From Pyrocephalus nanus (lineage: Eukaryota > Chordata > Aves > Passeriformes > Tyrannidae), in contig CM076260.1 of NCBI GenBank assembly GCA_038380795.1, positions 75,739,843 to 75,803,842 of the forward strand: DNA of 64,000 nt, given 5' to 3'. A program made the translations under genes and the position numbers. Below are positions 34,301 to 49,300 of this stretch, piece by piece (the first letter of the stretch is position 1; every line of letters starts with the position of its first letter). The notes beneath the pieces are model-generated. The model worked only from the letters and a program-made list of their open reading frames with translations, did not search any database and had not been told where the DNA came from.

Positions 34301-37300
34301 GACTCAAAGAAAAAAAAAATCCATCAAAATCTGTATGAGTAGAAGTTGTTCAAACTCATCTTTATATGATTCTTTCATGCAGTCTCTTTGTTCAAATGTA
34401 ATTTTTTCAGTTAAAACTTATCTATTTCAATATAAAGTTTCCTAAATTCCATTTTTCAACCTACAAGTTTCACTAATGCTTCTTGAAACTTGCTTCTCAA
34501 AAAAATCCTTGCTTTGTTACAATAAATAAACTCAATCTCAACATCTTGAAATGACTGCGATCAAAACCAGATTTTAGGCAAAAAAACCCCCAACATCTTA
34601 TGTGAGTTTATTAGCAAATTAAGAAAGCTGTGCTGATTTGTGATCTTGTCACTCCTTGCCAATCATGCTGAAGGGTCTTCTAAATATGTCAAACTTGCAC
34701 TTAATTATTATATAAATACACAAGCAGGTGTTCACTGTTTTCAGAAGTAAGCTAATTTTGAATCCATTTTTAGATATTTGGACTAATTTTCAGAAGCAGT
34801 AAGAACCCACAAATCTTGCTAGTCTCAGTCTGTGGTAGCTATGGGCTGTCCAGTGATCTGAAAATTATCTTTAATCATCTCAAAGAGGCAGACTGCATTA
34901 TAAAAGTTAATGGGGAAAATATCTTTTAATCTCAAACAACTATATAAATTAATATTATTCTAATCCCACACAGTGCGACACAGAACAGATTTAGCTGCTG
35001 ACTAAATCCACAATAACTGTGGCCAGCTAATAATTCAAAAACCTGAGACGTGCAACAGGTATGTTTGGATGTATTACAATCTGGGTAAGAAAAGGTAAGC
35101 TGATCCAAGTCTGATTCACACCAATACTTAAGTTAACCTCGCAAACACAGAAGTCTGTATTAATAATCTAAACCTTTCTGTAACATCTTCAGTAGAAAAT
35201 ACTCAGATAAACCAAGCTATTTTCAGTCTGCAAAAGGATCAATAGGATTTTAGTTACTCAAATGCTTCTTTGGGGAAGTAAAACTGCAGTAATTAGCTGG
35301 CAAAAGAGAAGTCAGAACAATATGCTAAATTCAACTGTAGTGTAACCACAATGATTTAATAAAATTACTTCAGAATGTTGTCACATATATATATATAATA
35401 TGCACAGACAGACATAAATATATAATTATATATGTACATGTGCATAAACAATGAGAAATTCTAAAAAATCCCTTTGTTGGTGTATTAGCTATAGCAAGTC
35501 ACAGAAGAGATATCTGTCAAGGTATACATGGCATAGACTAAACAGTTTATTTCTGGAAGGTCAAGACTTTTAATTTATTACATATGTCCAGTGCTCTACT
35601 TTGCTGATGAAGTTAAAATCACCTGAGTTAAAAATGCTACATAAATAAATAAGCTCTGAAAGCTCACTTGACCTCCACTACACATCATATGGCAAAATTT
35701 ACTTCCCAAAGAAATCATGAATAAAAGTGCCCAAAGACTCAGATGAAAAATTCCTGAATAGTATTCCACAGCTAACAACAGAAACCACCAACCAGTAACT
35801 TACTCTTAAATTATACTCTCTGCTGCACTAGATCAAAACTCCTGACTAATTTCAGCTTAACAGGTATTATCATACAAAAGCTAAAAAACTTAGTATCAGG
35901 AGCAAAGTCATCACTTCTCTGAGAACAAGGCGTGCTTGTGATTTCCCGTTACTACGCAGACTTTTCCAAACTGCAATGAACCAAATTTGCCAATTCTTTT
36001 TTCTCCAAGGACTAGGGGCACAATCCTTGAATGATGTCTGCAAAGAAAAGCATGCCTACGAGGGAGAGTCAGGATTTTCCAAACACTTGCAATTATGGTG
36101 CCAGTGGCTCTTCGGAAGCTGGACAAATTTGGAGTCCCTCTCAACTTAATGACTCTGTAGGTTTCTTGGTGTCCCAAAAGATATCCTACAAAGACTCCAT
36201 GACAATACCAGAATCTGGTACCATCTGGAAGAGATGGAAGCCACACTGTGATGTTGAATAACTTGGATGGTCAAATAGATGTGAACAGCAGGCTGTACAT
36301 AGGTGGAGGGCATATCAGGAAGCAAAAGCAAAATGGAAGCAGAGATGGCTGCAATTAAAAAGTGTTCTGAGGAATGACTTGGTTAGCAATCATAACCTGG
36401 AGATTTTAGGAAACCAAACAAAAGCAAAGAACATTCATGACTTTGGAGCAGAAAAAACTGATGCACTCATATAGCTCTTGAAACAAACAAACAAAAAATC
36501 AACCCAAAAAACAACAACCAAAAAACCCCCAACACAAAACCCGAGAACATGTACCAGTGGTTGCAGGGAAGAAAAGATATTGGCTTAGAAAGCCATAAAT
36601 AGCTCAAACTTGGCAGTGCAGATGAAGGAGAAGCCATGACTGCCTTGAAACAGAGGTTTGTAAGAGAAAATTATGATTGTAGCCATCCAGCATGTGCAGT
36701 AAGAACCTCATTAGTCCATGAGAACACTGGATTTCCTGTAATGCTCTTTAGTCAAAATCCTAGGCAGAGTATGGGGAAAAACGGAACCCCCCCCCCAACA
36801 AACAAAAGACCAAACAACAATAATAATAATTTTTAAAAACAAGCAAAAACCCACCGAAAACCAACAAGCCTCTTGGCAGCAAACAATAATTGTCAACTTA
36901 CAACCAGCACCAAGCGATATTTACCACAAAGCTGCAACAGTTTTAATAGTCTAAGCAGCAGCTGATGAAACAAGGAAGCAGCACAGGAGCATGCACACTC
37001 TACAGGAGACACAGTAATACAAGTGTAACTGTGTTCCAGAATCCAAAGTATCAGAAAGCTTATCAGGACTCAAAAGCATTTCAAATTACAACCACAGACT
37101 AAAAACAATAACCCCACTCCATCTCATGAAGACTGGGAATATAAGCTTTCAGAAGCAGGAAATTAATGATTTAAAATGCAAAATTATTTGTTAATAAAGT
37201 AAAACTATTAAAATGTTTAGATCATATATATATATATATTGCTTACCATTAGTTCCAAAGGACATTATGAAATCACTAAAATGCTAAAACCACACAGATG

Positions 37301-40300
37301 GCAGGTAATTCTCAGTCAATATAAAGATTTAGCACCAACAATCCCAAAATTAAGTGTATCAACAAACAGGTGTTGTTAATAGATGAAATGGTGCATGCTA
37401 TTACACCACTAAAGGAACTGCAGTATCACGCAAATTTCTTTCAATCCACTTGCTCTGGCACTAAACACAGAGCTGTCACAAAGCCCAGGTGAAATCCATG
37501 AGACAGAGTGTGATTTGGAATGTTACATCTGCCTCCCAGGATCCCTATCTTGCAGCAAACCTAACCCTACTCCAATACACTTTCCTTGACACACCAAACT
37601 GGCACACACAGCAGGTGAGATGGCATGACTGCAGGTGAGATAGATGCAAGATTATTTTTTTTTCAGGGGTTATTCTAAAACTTGAGGAAGCAAGATTATT
37701 TCAATTATTGGTTCAATTAAGTCATTACAGTTAATTGAACCACTAGCAGAAATAAACTAGTTTAATTGACACTTCAAGTTTAGCAATTAGCTTCTATTTT
37801 TGTTTCCCTCTTATTTTTTTTCCTTTTTCTCATCCTAGAGCATAATTTAACCTCTACATCACATAACACAGAGCTGAAAGATGTTCAGTCTCTTCCATAA
37901 TCTGACATTCTCAATCCTAGATGTATTAAGGTGACCCTAAGTTTAAGGCAAAGAGGTCATTAAGACCTGTCTTATGTCATGACAGTAGAATCTCATCTTT
38001 AATTACACAAAGTAACAAAACACCCAAAAATTCATCAGTATTTGTCTTCCCTCTTGTCCTGGTTTTGGCTGGGATGTAGTTCATTTTTCATTAGTAGCTA
38101 GTACACTGCTCTGTTTTGGATGCACTGGGTGAGGGGGGAAGTGCGCATGGTTGCATGGTATGTAGCTGCCAGCAGGGTTAAACCACACCACCTCTGAAGC
38201 GACAAAGGAAGTCTGAAAATAAAAGCTCCAAGGACTTCTGTCTACACGTACAGAAAAACTGAGTAAGTGCAGTTAAGGTCCCTTGTCTTGAGACAAGGGG
38301 AGAGGCACTAACGATTTGAATCCTATCTGAGTGTAGTACAGTACACTTCAGCCATGCAAGCGTGTACTCGGTAACCAGTGTATTCCTCTGCTGCTGTGGA
38401 AAAGACAGATGAAAGGGCCTCACGTTATTGCTTCTTATCATTCAGCTAAGCTTTTTGAAACATTCCTCAAAAGGATAATGGATGGTTCCAAAGTCTGGCT
38501 AAAGAGTACAGCCCTTTCTATTTTTGCAGCACTGGTTCACAGTCAGCTTGGAAACATCTAATATTTAATGAATGCTTAAGGACTGATTCACACACATAAG
38601 TCTCAGAGAGAGCTGAGACCATGGTTGATAGCCTTCACAGTGACGTTAAGCTATGTACAATGTCATGGCAGAAGCACTTTTACCATATCAAAGATGCCCC
38701 TCTTCCATTCCACACAGGAGTCTGGTACATTTACACTGCCACTCTACACTTCAGTACTGTGTCATGTGCAGCTTATTGCTGCATCAAAAGCAAGCACTGT
38801 GTATGTTTGTTATCAGTGTGTATTCTATATTTAGAAAAAGAAAACAATTAGACTGTTTCTGAAAACATGACTATACAAAAACTTCCTTCCTAATACAAAG
38901 AAAGCTGAAATACATGAATAGAACACACATCACATATAAGAGCATAGAAATATGTTCCTGTAAATGAAACTAAGAATGGTTCTTATAAGTTTGGGGGTTT
39001 TTTGCATACACACCAATAATCTAAAATTCTGAGCAGATGTTCATACCACACATGCAATGAACATGAGACATTGCTGTTCCTTCTCCCAGTTCCACATGAA
39101 CCTAAATCAGACTGGAACTATCTCAATAAATAGTTCCCAACTAATCCAGAAGCTGTAATCTATGCCTTCTGTATGAAATCTCCTTCACTCCCAAACATTT
39201 TAACCTTTTTGCTACTGTTTCAGATTCACCACCATAAAGCTCTGATACGTCACTTAAACAGACAAGGAACTGAAGAAAACATTGCCTGTAACAATCTGTT
39301 ATCTCCCATATGTGGAATGGAGCTTCTGACTATTACATAATCCTGTTGTAAATTGCTTTCTGAAAATCCCCAGTAAGTGTTTCCAGAAAATTTAACTCTT
39401 GTACGAACAGAAGCCATCACCAGCACAGGCACAGTAGGTAGTCCCCTTACCCTATAAGGGAAATAAACCTTAGTAAAATCCTTCACGTGAAACAATGCCC
39501 ATCTTTACTTACTTCTCAATTACTGCTTTTATTACTCCTAGCTCCCTCCTACTGTTTATAGGAGGGGAAATGCTATTAGTGCATGTAAAGATGCATATAA
39601 ACAACTCTAAGATTAAGATTTTTCCCTTGCATGTGAATGAATGGTTTAACTCTATTCAAGACTTTAGGCCAAAGAAATTTATCATTTTCACCTTTCGATA
39701 CTGTTAAAATATGACAGTACCAATTCCCACAAAACCACACCACGAAGACTTAAACCATTAGTATGAGACAACCAGAAGTGCTTGGGTTTTTAAGGAATGT
39801 TTGTTTATGCATTCCTTGGAGGAAATAAAAAAGCAGACAGTTTTCAAGAAAAAGTAAATGAATTCAAAAAGTTTCCTAAGACCAAGGAAAAACTATTTGT
39901 GAGTACTGAAAATGACAGTCTGGTGAGAAAGAGCATCCAGAACCATCCAGAGAAGGCAGCCCCTTCTGCTGTTAGGGTAAAGGCAGCACCTCAGCCAAAA
40001 GAAGGAGAACACAAGAAAGCTGCTTGCAATCTAACAAAAGTACTAAGTCTGACTACATATAAGTCTGATGCAAATTTTTGTTCAAAAGCAAAAATTACCC
40101 AGATTGTCAGCATTTAATCTTTCAGTTCAGTATAAAGTTCTTGACAGCGGTCTGTCCCAGGTGCTTCAGAGCAAAGTGTTAAAAACAAAACAAAGCACAA
40201 AGCCAACCAAACAAAATTTCAACAAAAACTCCAAACCCAAATCCAACAAATAAAAACCTGGAGCTGAATTAATCATCTGGGAAAAATATTTTCTTACTAA

Positions 40301-43300
40301 TATTGGTTAGACAGCAATTAAACTACACTTCAGTTCCCATACTGTACCTACTATGAAATTTTTAAAGATCTAGCTTTTATTTTAAAAGCCTGTACTAAAA
40401 AAGTCACACCTTCTAAAAACTCCACTAGGCTCCTGGACTCAGTCTCTTTGGAACACATTCAAACACAACACTACATTGTTCATAGTGTAGAAAAAACTCT
40501 CGGTTCTCAATTTGTTGACCTTGACTCAGGTGTTTAAATAGTTAAAAATTAATACTAGGTGCTACAAAGGAAAAAGTGCACCAGTGCACATTTGCAAGTG
40601 CACACACAAGTGCAGCAATGTCACATTTGAAGACCTTCGCTTCCACAACATGAAGTTCGCAGGAGCTTCAGAAGTCTTGAATAAAGATAGAGGATCTTTA
40701 ACTTTTGTGTTTATTCATTGGCCAAGTATGAGTCCTTTTTTGTATGTTATGCAAAAAGATGGATTTGCAAAGACCCACGAAAGGTAACACGTTACTGGCC
40801 TTTTTTAAAAATTTTTTTTTAATGCACAATCTGTATCTAGCACAGGTATCTTACAATAGCCACAGGAAAAAAAAAAAAAAACATAAAACCAAACAAAACC
40901 AAACCAAAATGCAAACAAGAAAAGCATGTACAGAATAAAGGGCAAGCTGCCTTTGAATCTCTATTTTCAGTGTTCACAGATGCACAAGCAGAGTAGGAAC
41001 AGGCACTCTGAGGGAGAAAGGAAGAGAAAGTTCAGCCTTTCCTCCTCTTCACCATATTGTAAAGTTTGTGCAGAGGGGACCATTGGATTCAACTGGTATC
41101 AATCTCAAAAGCTTGAGACACATGGGATTGCACAGAGAAACAAAACCTATAAACAACTCTAGCTTCCGGTAGTATTTCCTGAGATCTGGAAGCTGGGAAT
41201 TACATCCAGTCCTCCCAAAAGAAAGTCATCAAGAAGAAACCCAGAAGTTATTCTTTCCTTGTGGTTTCTTGTGTCTATACACAAATAAGCTCTGTGAGGA
41301 TGCCCAAGGTACTATAGACATAAATGCAAACAGCAAACTCTACAGGTTTGCCTTATGTAACATTAGATTTCATTTGCTTGGCTAGTTGATAAGGACTGTG
41401 AATGATAGACGGTCCATAACTTAAAAAAAGTTCCAGGAACATATTTTAAAAACACCAACAAAATTTCAGTCCACATTGATCTATTTTGATTACATTTTGG
41501 GTATCGGTGCGTGTTATTAGTTTTCCACCTACAAAAATACCTATTTTCATTTTGCATTTCACTTCTACAAAGAACTCCAACCACAGCATTTCCCCCTCCA
41601 TAAAACCTTTGTCACTTCCAATACATAAAGTTCGGTACAGGAGAGTACAGTGTCTAATACAATGCCCCACAAAATTCCTTTATAATGTCATGGTACAAAT
41701 GCTAAAAACATTGTTTAGCATTTAGGATGACAGTGACACTTTTAAAAGCTCTTTAAAGCTGATACAAGTGCATTTTGTACTTCCTATCAATCTCTGAGGG
41801 AAGAAGGTAAGAGTAATCATACTAACAGCGCTTTTGCAGTACTGCTGCTTAAAAAATACTTACAATTAACTCCTATAAATGTTTCAGTTTTGTAATTTAT
41901 ATTATTCCTTGAGACATAACATACCTCCCAGCAATGACCACATCACCACCTACATCTGTTTTTCGAGCTTTCTATTCTAACCAATTTGTTACAATCTTTC
42001 ATGTTTCATAACAGCAAAATAATTTTTCACTGGATGACTAAAGAGAGCAGAGGGAAAAGAATTCAAATTACCATCGGTGAATTCAGGAAAAATAAGAGGA
42101 AATAGCATTTGCTACAGATTTTAATTGTTTTCATAAATAAAAAACTAGGAAAACTCATAACCTTTTTTGTTGTCATAAATAAGGCAATTTGACATGAATC
42201 AGGATATAAACCCCCACTGAACTAAAAAAAATCCACCAAAAAACCCCATCAAAAAAATAAAGGAGTACTGAAAAGTAAATGCAGCATCTAAACTTTTATA
42301 TACCATTTACTACAGCAGCATGGTAAGGATTAAGCCCCTAGACTTTCCAAGTCTATAAATAATCATAAACTAGCATCACAGACATACACACATACAAACA
42401 CACAATTTAGGGACCTTTAAAAACTGCTGTTCTGTAATCAGTGCAAAGTTTTCCATCTATTAAGCTCAATATTTTGAAAGCAGCACTGTAAAATTAGTCT
42501 TTAATAATGATGAAAATTTCGCAAATGTGCTACAGTACCAATTTACCAAGTTCACCTTAAAAATAGCAAAGGCAACAAGGTCCAGCAATTAATCTTTAAA
42601 AAAGAAAAGTGTACACAGTACAAACGAAATCACACCCATAGAGAAAAGGCTCAGTAACTGAGTTCAGGTAAACTTGATTTTTCTGTATTCTGCATTTCTG
42701 AGTTACAGATATTGTCAATGGAATCTCACCGAAAATATTTAGGAAGAAAAAAATATTTTACAAAAGGATCATTCCAGATTGGTTATGAAAATCAAAACCC
42801 TTAATAAAATAAAAAAGAACCATTACCAATCAATCAAAAATCAATATACTGAACTACGACATTCTGCCACAACTTTTAATGGTCCAGAGAAAGCATTAAG
42901 AGTTAATGATATTAAGACAGAAGATTAAGACAGCTGATCTACTAAACAGCAAATTGCTGAAATGAACAAGGGAATTAGTGGTCGGACAACATCTGGTATT
43001 AACTACAAAAAAACCTCAACAAAAACCAACACATCCCTGAAACACAGATTACTGTGAAAGTGTAAGGAGGTGTCATTATATGCTTTCCCTCTTGTAACAG
43101 CTTTTCCCTTAAGCACCTGTTACTGTTTTTTCTTGAAGACAAATTTCCCATTAAAAGAGATATTTGATCTGACCTCCAAGGGCAGTTTTTGTGTTCTTAA
43201 CACTTGAAATCATACTGTATGAGGGCTCTAATTGCAAGAATACAACTTGTAAACACAATGCAGATTAACGAGGACTATATTCAGCTTTTATTTTTGTGTG

Positions 43301-46300
43301 TATGTGTGGCTGCTGAATATCACCTGAGGGGTTTTCCTGCACTGAAACAAGAAAACCTGCTATTCCATAAAGGAAATGAGAGATTGCCTGCACAAATTCA
43401 CTGATATGATGGCTCTGAGCATCTCTATTATTTGAATCTCCTACTTTCAAAACACCTGTGTGAAGGACTTCACAAAAAAGACTCCAGCCAGTATTATGCC
43501 TACTCAATGGCAAAGCTGCTAATTGAGTAATGCAAAGTACTTTCATCTTCTCCTGTCTTACAACAGCAAAAGCTGGAAACCACAAGTTTGCGATATACTT
43601 GAAAAAAAAATTAAGTAGAAAAATACTACTGGCAATGACTGCAATATTTTTGTCTTAAATCATAGTCACTTAAGTTTTATATGTTCTTTTCTCACTCAGC
43701 TTATAAATATTTAGGCCTGGACTCTGTAAAACTTAAGCTGCCATCTTTTTTAAAAAAAGAAAATATCCATGAACTTTAATGGGTTTAACCATGATAAAGT
43801 TACAAACACTCTGGAAGACACAAGTCTAAGAACAGCATGTCTGATTTGAAGTTCAAATTACAAGAGTGAAATTTAATGAATACATATCAGATGTTGTATC
43901 AGATTAGAAACAGTGTAACTTACCCTGATTTTTCTTTTTCTTCAGCATCTGCATTTACTGTGGGATTTTCAATTTCTTTAATCTTCTCCTCCTCTTTATC
44001 TTCCAGTTTGGTTTCATCCTCAGTTTTGATTACATTTAAGTCCTTTTCTTGATCAGGCTGAGTATACACAGAATCTGGCAAATTTTTTTTGTTTCCCTAC
44101 GATAATAAAGCCTTTAGTTAACTCACAAGGTGAAAACACAGGATTTAAGAGAAGGCAGACAAAACACACTGAAGATCAAAAATACCCCTAGAGTCTGGGA
44201 CTTGGCCTAAAATTACGGCACCTCTGCTGTTTTTCCTTCTGAAAATCTTAAGCTAAACCTAACAAACTTCAAAGTTGCAGCCAGTCTCCTAGCTCATTTT
44301 GTCACAATGATACAGGCATGCAGCTCTTAGACCTCGACTGTAAAGCAATCCCCAAGAGAAACACTCCACAAAGTATGTTTTCAGTTAGGCTGCAGAGATA
44401 CCAGTACTGGCCCATCTGGCATTCACCCTGGAGAATACCAGCATACAGCTGGCTGCCATTTCTATGCAGAAGCATTACAATTGTGTTGCACACTGACTTA
44501 GGGAGCTACACTGGTTCCACAGCAACTGCTAGGCCTGTACAGTGCAGCACATCAGCTTATTGCCCTGAACTTCCTTTGCTAAAGCCACTAAGTCAACATT
44601 GGATTTTGAAAAGCTATAAACATTCATCTCTCTGGACCACTGAACTACATTAGACCGTGCGTCCATCATATGGGCCCAGGTTTTTGTACAGCTTCACTGG
44701 TTTCAGTGGAACACTGAGTTAAAATCAAAATTTATGAGGGCTTAAAAGCACAGCTAAATGCACAATAAAAGTATCAGCACTGTAGTTTAGTTGTGAGTAT
44801 GCACTACCCAGATAAAGCTGCACACTAATTAGTCTCCATTTAACCTGCGAGATCCCCAAACAAGTGGAATATTAGAGCTGCTTCATAACTAGTCAGACAC
44901 CATGATCACCCTAAAACAGACACCTAGGGATAAATATAGCTCCAATGTGTTGTTCTGGATTAGGTTTACAGCAAGTTTTTGTCTTATTTTAAATCCATTA
45001 CAGAGATTTCAGTCTTTTCAGTAATTCATGGTGATTACACACCAGCTGACTTTATAAGCAGGACATAACATGAACTTTAGAATATATTACCAGAACAGAG
45101 GGCTTATCGTTTTCTTTACTTTCATTATCATTCTCAGCTAACTTTTTTTCTTCTTGTTGTACTACTGCTGCTTCCTCCTGCTTGCGCTCATCCTTGTCCG
45201 CTTTTGTATCTTTTGCATCCTGCTCTGGTTCTTCGCGCATCTTCAACTCTTTTTCTTTTTCACAGTCTTTACAAGGCTTGTTCGTCACTTTCTCTGGCAG
45301 TGCCATTTGAAATTCAATGTTAGCTGATGTACAATACTCTTCAAAACCATAGAGATATCTAAAAGAAAAAATTGCCTGGGGTAAGCAAGTTTTATTCAAG
45401 AAGGAACATGCTACCTAGAGAAGCTAAACATGAACTATATGTTTAACACCTAAAAAACCATATTGTAACCAAAAAGTTATGAACTTTATGTACACTACCA
45501 CTAGCACAGGATCACTTCAGTTCATTACAGCGCTGTTTTTAGCACAAACTTCACAGCTTTATTACTTACTTTCTGTATGCACATTTAACATTATATCCCG
45601 CAGCTGAATTCAATACAGGGATTCCAAGATCTTGATAAACTTGCTTCCACACTGCTCCACTTTCAATCTGTTAAAGAAAATGAAGTAATTGTTTTTGAAT
45701 TAACTCACTGACACAAGACTAAGTCGACAAAGTTTATAACTTTGGAAAATAAACATAAGTAATTTCCTTTGATCTATAAAATTACTATTTATCACACACA
45801 CAGTATTTCACTGTAATGCAAGCTGTAGTCTAATGTAATTACTTCAAGCAATTTAGCACTGCAATAAGCCACAGTAGGCTTTCCTCTCCAGGTGGCAATA
45901 AAACAAAGAAAATACAAAGATAGGAAAAATCAGTACATCATTTTTCTTCTATGTTTAAAGTAATTCTTAACTATCAGGGCTAGAATTTTAATTAAATTGG
46001 AAAGAAAAAAAATTATTCAAAGCAATAACAATACTTATCCCTGCCAGTACTGCACCAGAAACAGTGGCTACCAGTCTTGCATTACATCCTTAATACACCC
46101 TTTGGTGACAAAGTTCCTTGACAGTGTGATATGATCATTTCTAGCCATCTGTGAAGGTAGAGCAGATGTACTGCAATACCCAAGTACTCTCTTGTATATC
46201 AGAAAGGTGTCACTACACAAACATACCTCCTCAACTGACAGGCTAAATTTATGGGAAGCAGTTCAAAGCACTAACAGAATCTGCTTGGCCATGAATTCCA

Positions 46301-49300
46301 TATGTTTCAATCCCATCAATCCCAATCAGAACATTCTTCTATATACTGGCCAGAATAAACAGGAAGGGCCTCACAACAGACCTTAAACTGAATTATTTGT
46401 CTTTGAGATTTTATTGAGCAGTGAATCCTTTCACTTTGAGGTAACGTTTCAGGAACTATTTGTCAGATAAAGGTATCACAAAAACACACATGCTGGCTGA
46501 TTTTATGCAGAAATAATTAAAAATGCTGGGTAGATGTGTAATTTATTTAGAATACAACTAGTTTGTCGTTCTTGTTAAAGCATGGTTTTTATAGAGCTAC
46601 AGGGTGTCTTACATAGACACACTATTCAACTTTCATACAACTGAAGCTCCTGTGTAAGAGGAGCTCTTGTGTTCTTCTCTATCACTACTTCCCAAATTAA
46701 TAAACAATTAATTACTTCACAATAATAAACAGCATCCTCAGATGGCTCTGAAATACTCATCATACTAATACTCACATTATCAAATCCTCCAAGCTTGTGT
46801 ACAAGTCTGAACAATTTGAAGAGATTCAAATTTCTATATCCTAATACAGGTCGCTTGTTAATAGGAGTCCCTGGGAACAAAGACAGTTATTACAGTGTTT
46901 TGAAGTTGTGGGGGTTTTTTTTGTTTTGTTTTGTTTTTTTTTTTTTCCAGAATAACTTGAAATTCACATTATATGCACTACTACATTATTAAATAAAGTA
47001 TTGCAAACCCCACCTCATGTATCTGGTACTCTCTCTTCATGAAACTAAAACTCAAAGAGTTTTAATTACTGAACTACAGAGAAAATGGGTTATGTTACTT
47101 AATACATATGTATGGATTCTCCCATTTACTACTGAACATGCAGAAATGATGCAACTTTTCTTGCTACCTGTATTATACTTAGTTTTATTTCACCCATCGA
47201 AACATTTACATCTAAAAATACCAGCATAGTCCTTTCACTGCAATTAAAAAAAAAAACCCACAAAAAACCAAACACAAAACAAAACCAACCAACCAAAAAA
47301 AAACTCATCTTCACATGGCATTAAAAAAAGATGTTACTTTAACTAGTTATAACAGTAATTTAAGTACAAGCACCCTCATCCCTGCCAACAGACTCTATAC
47401 TTTTCTTGCAGTGTATAAATATCTGATAAAGATTTAACACAGCAAATGGCACTGGCTTTTAAAAGCATTTCAATCTAGTTTACAGATGATGCTCATGCAT
47501 TTAAGTGATCAGGATTCCCACAAGGAAACTAGTACAAAGTAAATGCTTTTTTCCATGATCTGAAAAGTGTGTGGGTGTGTCATTAAATTTTAGTTTATTT
47601 AGGTATTGTAAATTTATTAAACTGAGCATTTAAACTAATATGATCAAGGAGATTAAATGTTTTGTTATACACAACATAAGTACAAATGAGAAAATATAGT
47701 AAGATGTGCACGTTTTTCTGAAAGCAAAAATAAGGGACTGTATTTTAGGAGATGAATCAAGTGACAGACTCATCTTCTAAATCATAGGGAAGTCAGAAGG
47801 GATGAATATAGTCTCCCTCTTTCCAAAACTGTACTGCAAAGCACTACTAGTTTACAGATTCAATTTTTAAAGTACTGCTAATTAAAATGCCTACCTCTGT
47901 CTTCCATGAACTTGTACAACTGCTGAAGAAAGTTCTCTCGTTCTTCAGGAAATGGCTCTATTTCCTCCTGTTTAAAGCAATGCAGACAAGAAAATTATCA
48001 CCATTTTGAGTTACAGTCTGTCACTAAGAAATGTACCGCAGGGATAACTTAGGTTCAGATGTTTAAGTTTGTTTTACTGTGGTCAGCAACAGGATAAGAG
48101 ACAGATACTCCCAGCGCTATGCCAGGTAAAAGTACATTTTATAAAATACAAACAGTGTTTCAAAATATATAAAACATTGACTGTAAACATACACTGAAAT
48201 TGGATTTTTGATTGATCACTGAAGTATAAGTGATACCACAAATCAAGATGCATTCTCAATTTTGTCCATTTATGCAGGGAGTCTGGGAGACAGCACTATG
48301 AACAATTAAGAGATTGTATTAGAAACCTCAGCTCTATTTCTACTGCAGTTAAGTGACTCCTTGATTCCTGGATAGACTAGACACTTCCAGAGATGAAGCG
48401 AAAGAGAAAAAGGTGCTTGCACTTTTTCTTAGGAGTTCTAATCCACTGTGCTGGCAAAACCACAGGCAGTGGCACTGCACGCATACTGCCATGGGGCACC
48501 AGCTGAACACATGGTGAGCAGCATCAATGCAGAACCGAAGTAACAACAGATATTATTTTGAAAGTTCAGTTCATTGCACTAAAGAACATTTGTATTAGAT
48601 TTACTTAGATTGATCAACAGTGGAGTTTCAAAACAAAGCACTATGGCTTATTTTATAACACCTTTTAATTTCCTTAGGAAATGGAACTTGCCACAAGATG
48701 CAGCAATATGATATTAATATAATCAAATTCTTAAGGAATTCTAATGACTGGGCTACTTCAAAACAATACGCCAAATATGAGTTGACTAATTTTTAATACT
48801 AGCTGTAATGTTTCCAAAAATAACTAGTTATTCAGCAACCTAAAATAAATTCTTTTTCCTTAGTGTATTTTCATTCCCTGTTTATCATCTCCATTCTTCA
48901 ATAGTCTCCTTGTACTAAATATTAAAGCTTCACCTACCCTGAAGCAAGGGGACAAAAGACATTGCCTTTAAAGTAATACCATGACACTTGAGAAATCAGC
49001 AGAATATCATTACTAAACAGAACCGGGAAAAACACACACACACAAACAAAAACAAACTCCAGACATCTACTGAAGCTAATTAATAAAGAGATGGATGGCT
49101 GAAAACAAGGTCAGGAAATGCTGTGACTAATAGTCATAGTACAGGAGTAGGCGTTTTTCCTTATTTTATGCTTTCTCTTCTCCACTAAATGCACTTGGAT
49201 GACAGATCAGAGCAAACAGGCAAAAAATTAAGAACCAGTATTCACAATATGCTGAAACAGTTGTCCTTTAGGTATAATTATCAACACAAATGCAATGAAA

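Larger units (their letters stand above)
34091..43923 (-). other. ARID4B: ARID4B intron between window exons 11 and 12 (longest)
   Basis: 9.8 kb. Contains AT microsatellites near 35385-35398 and 37224-37239, the solo LTR remnant at 38055-38190, and a plus-strand open frame at 39797-40117 with no recognised homologue. Otherwise AT-rich intron. Confidence 0.7.
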
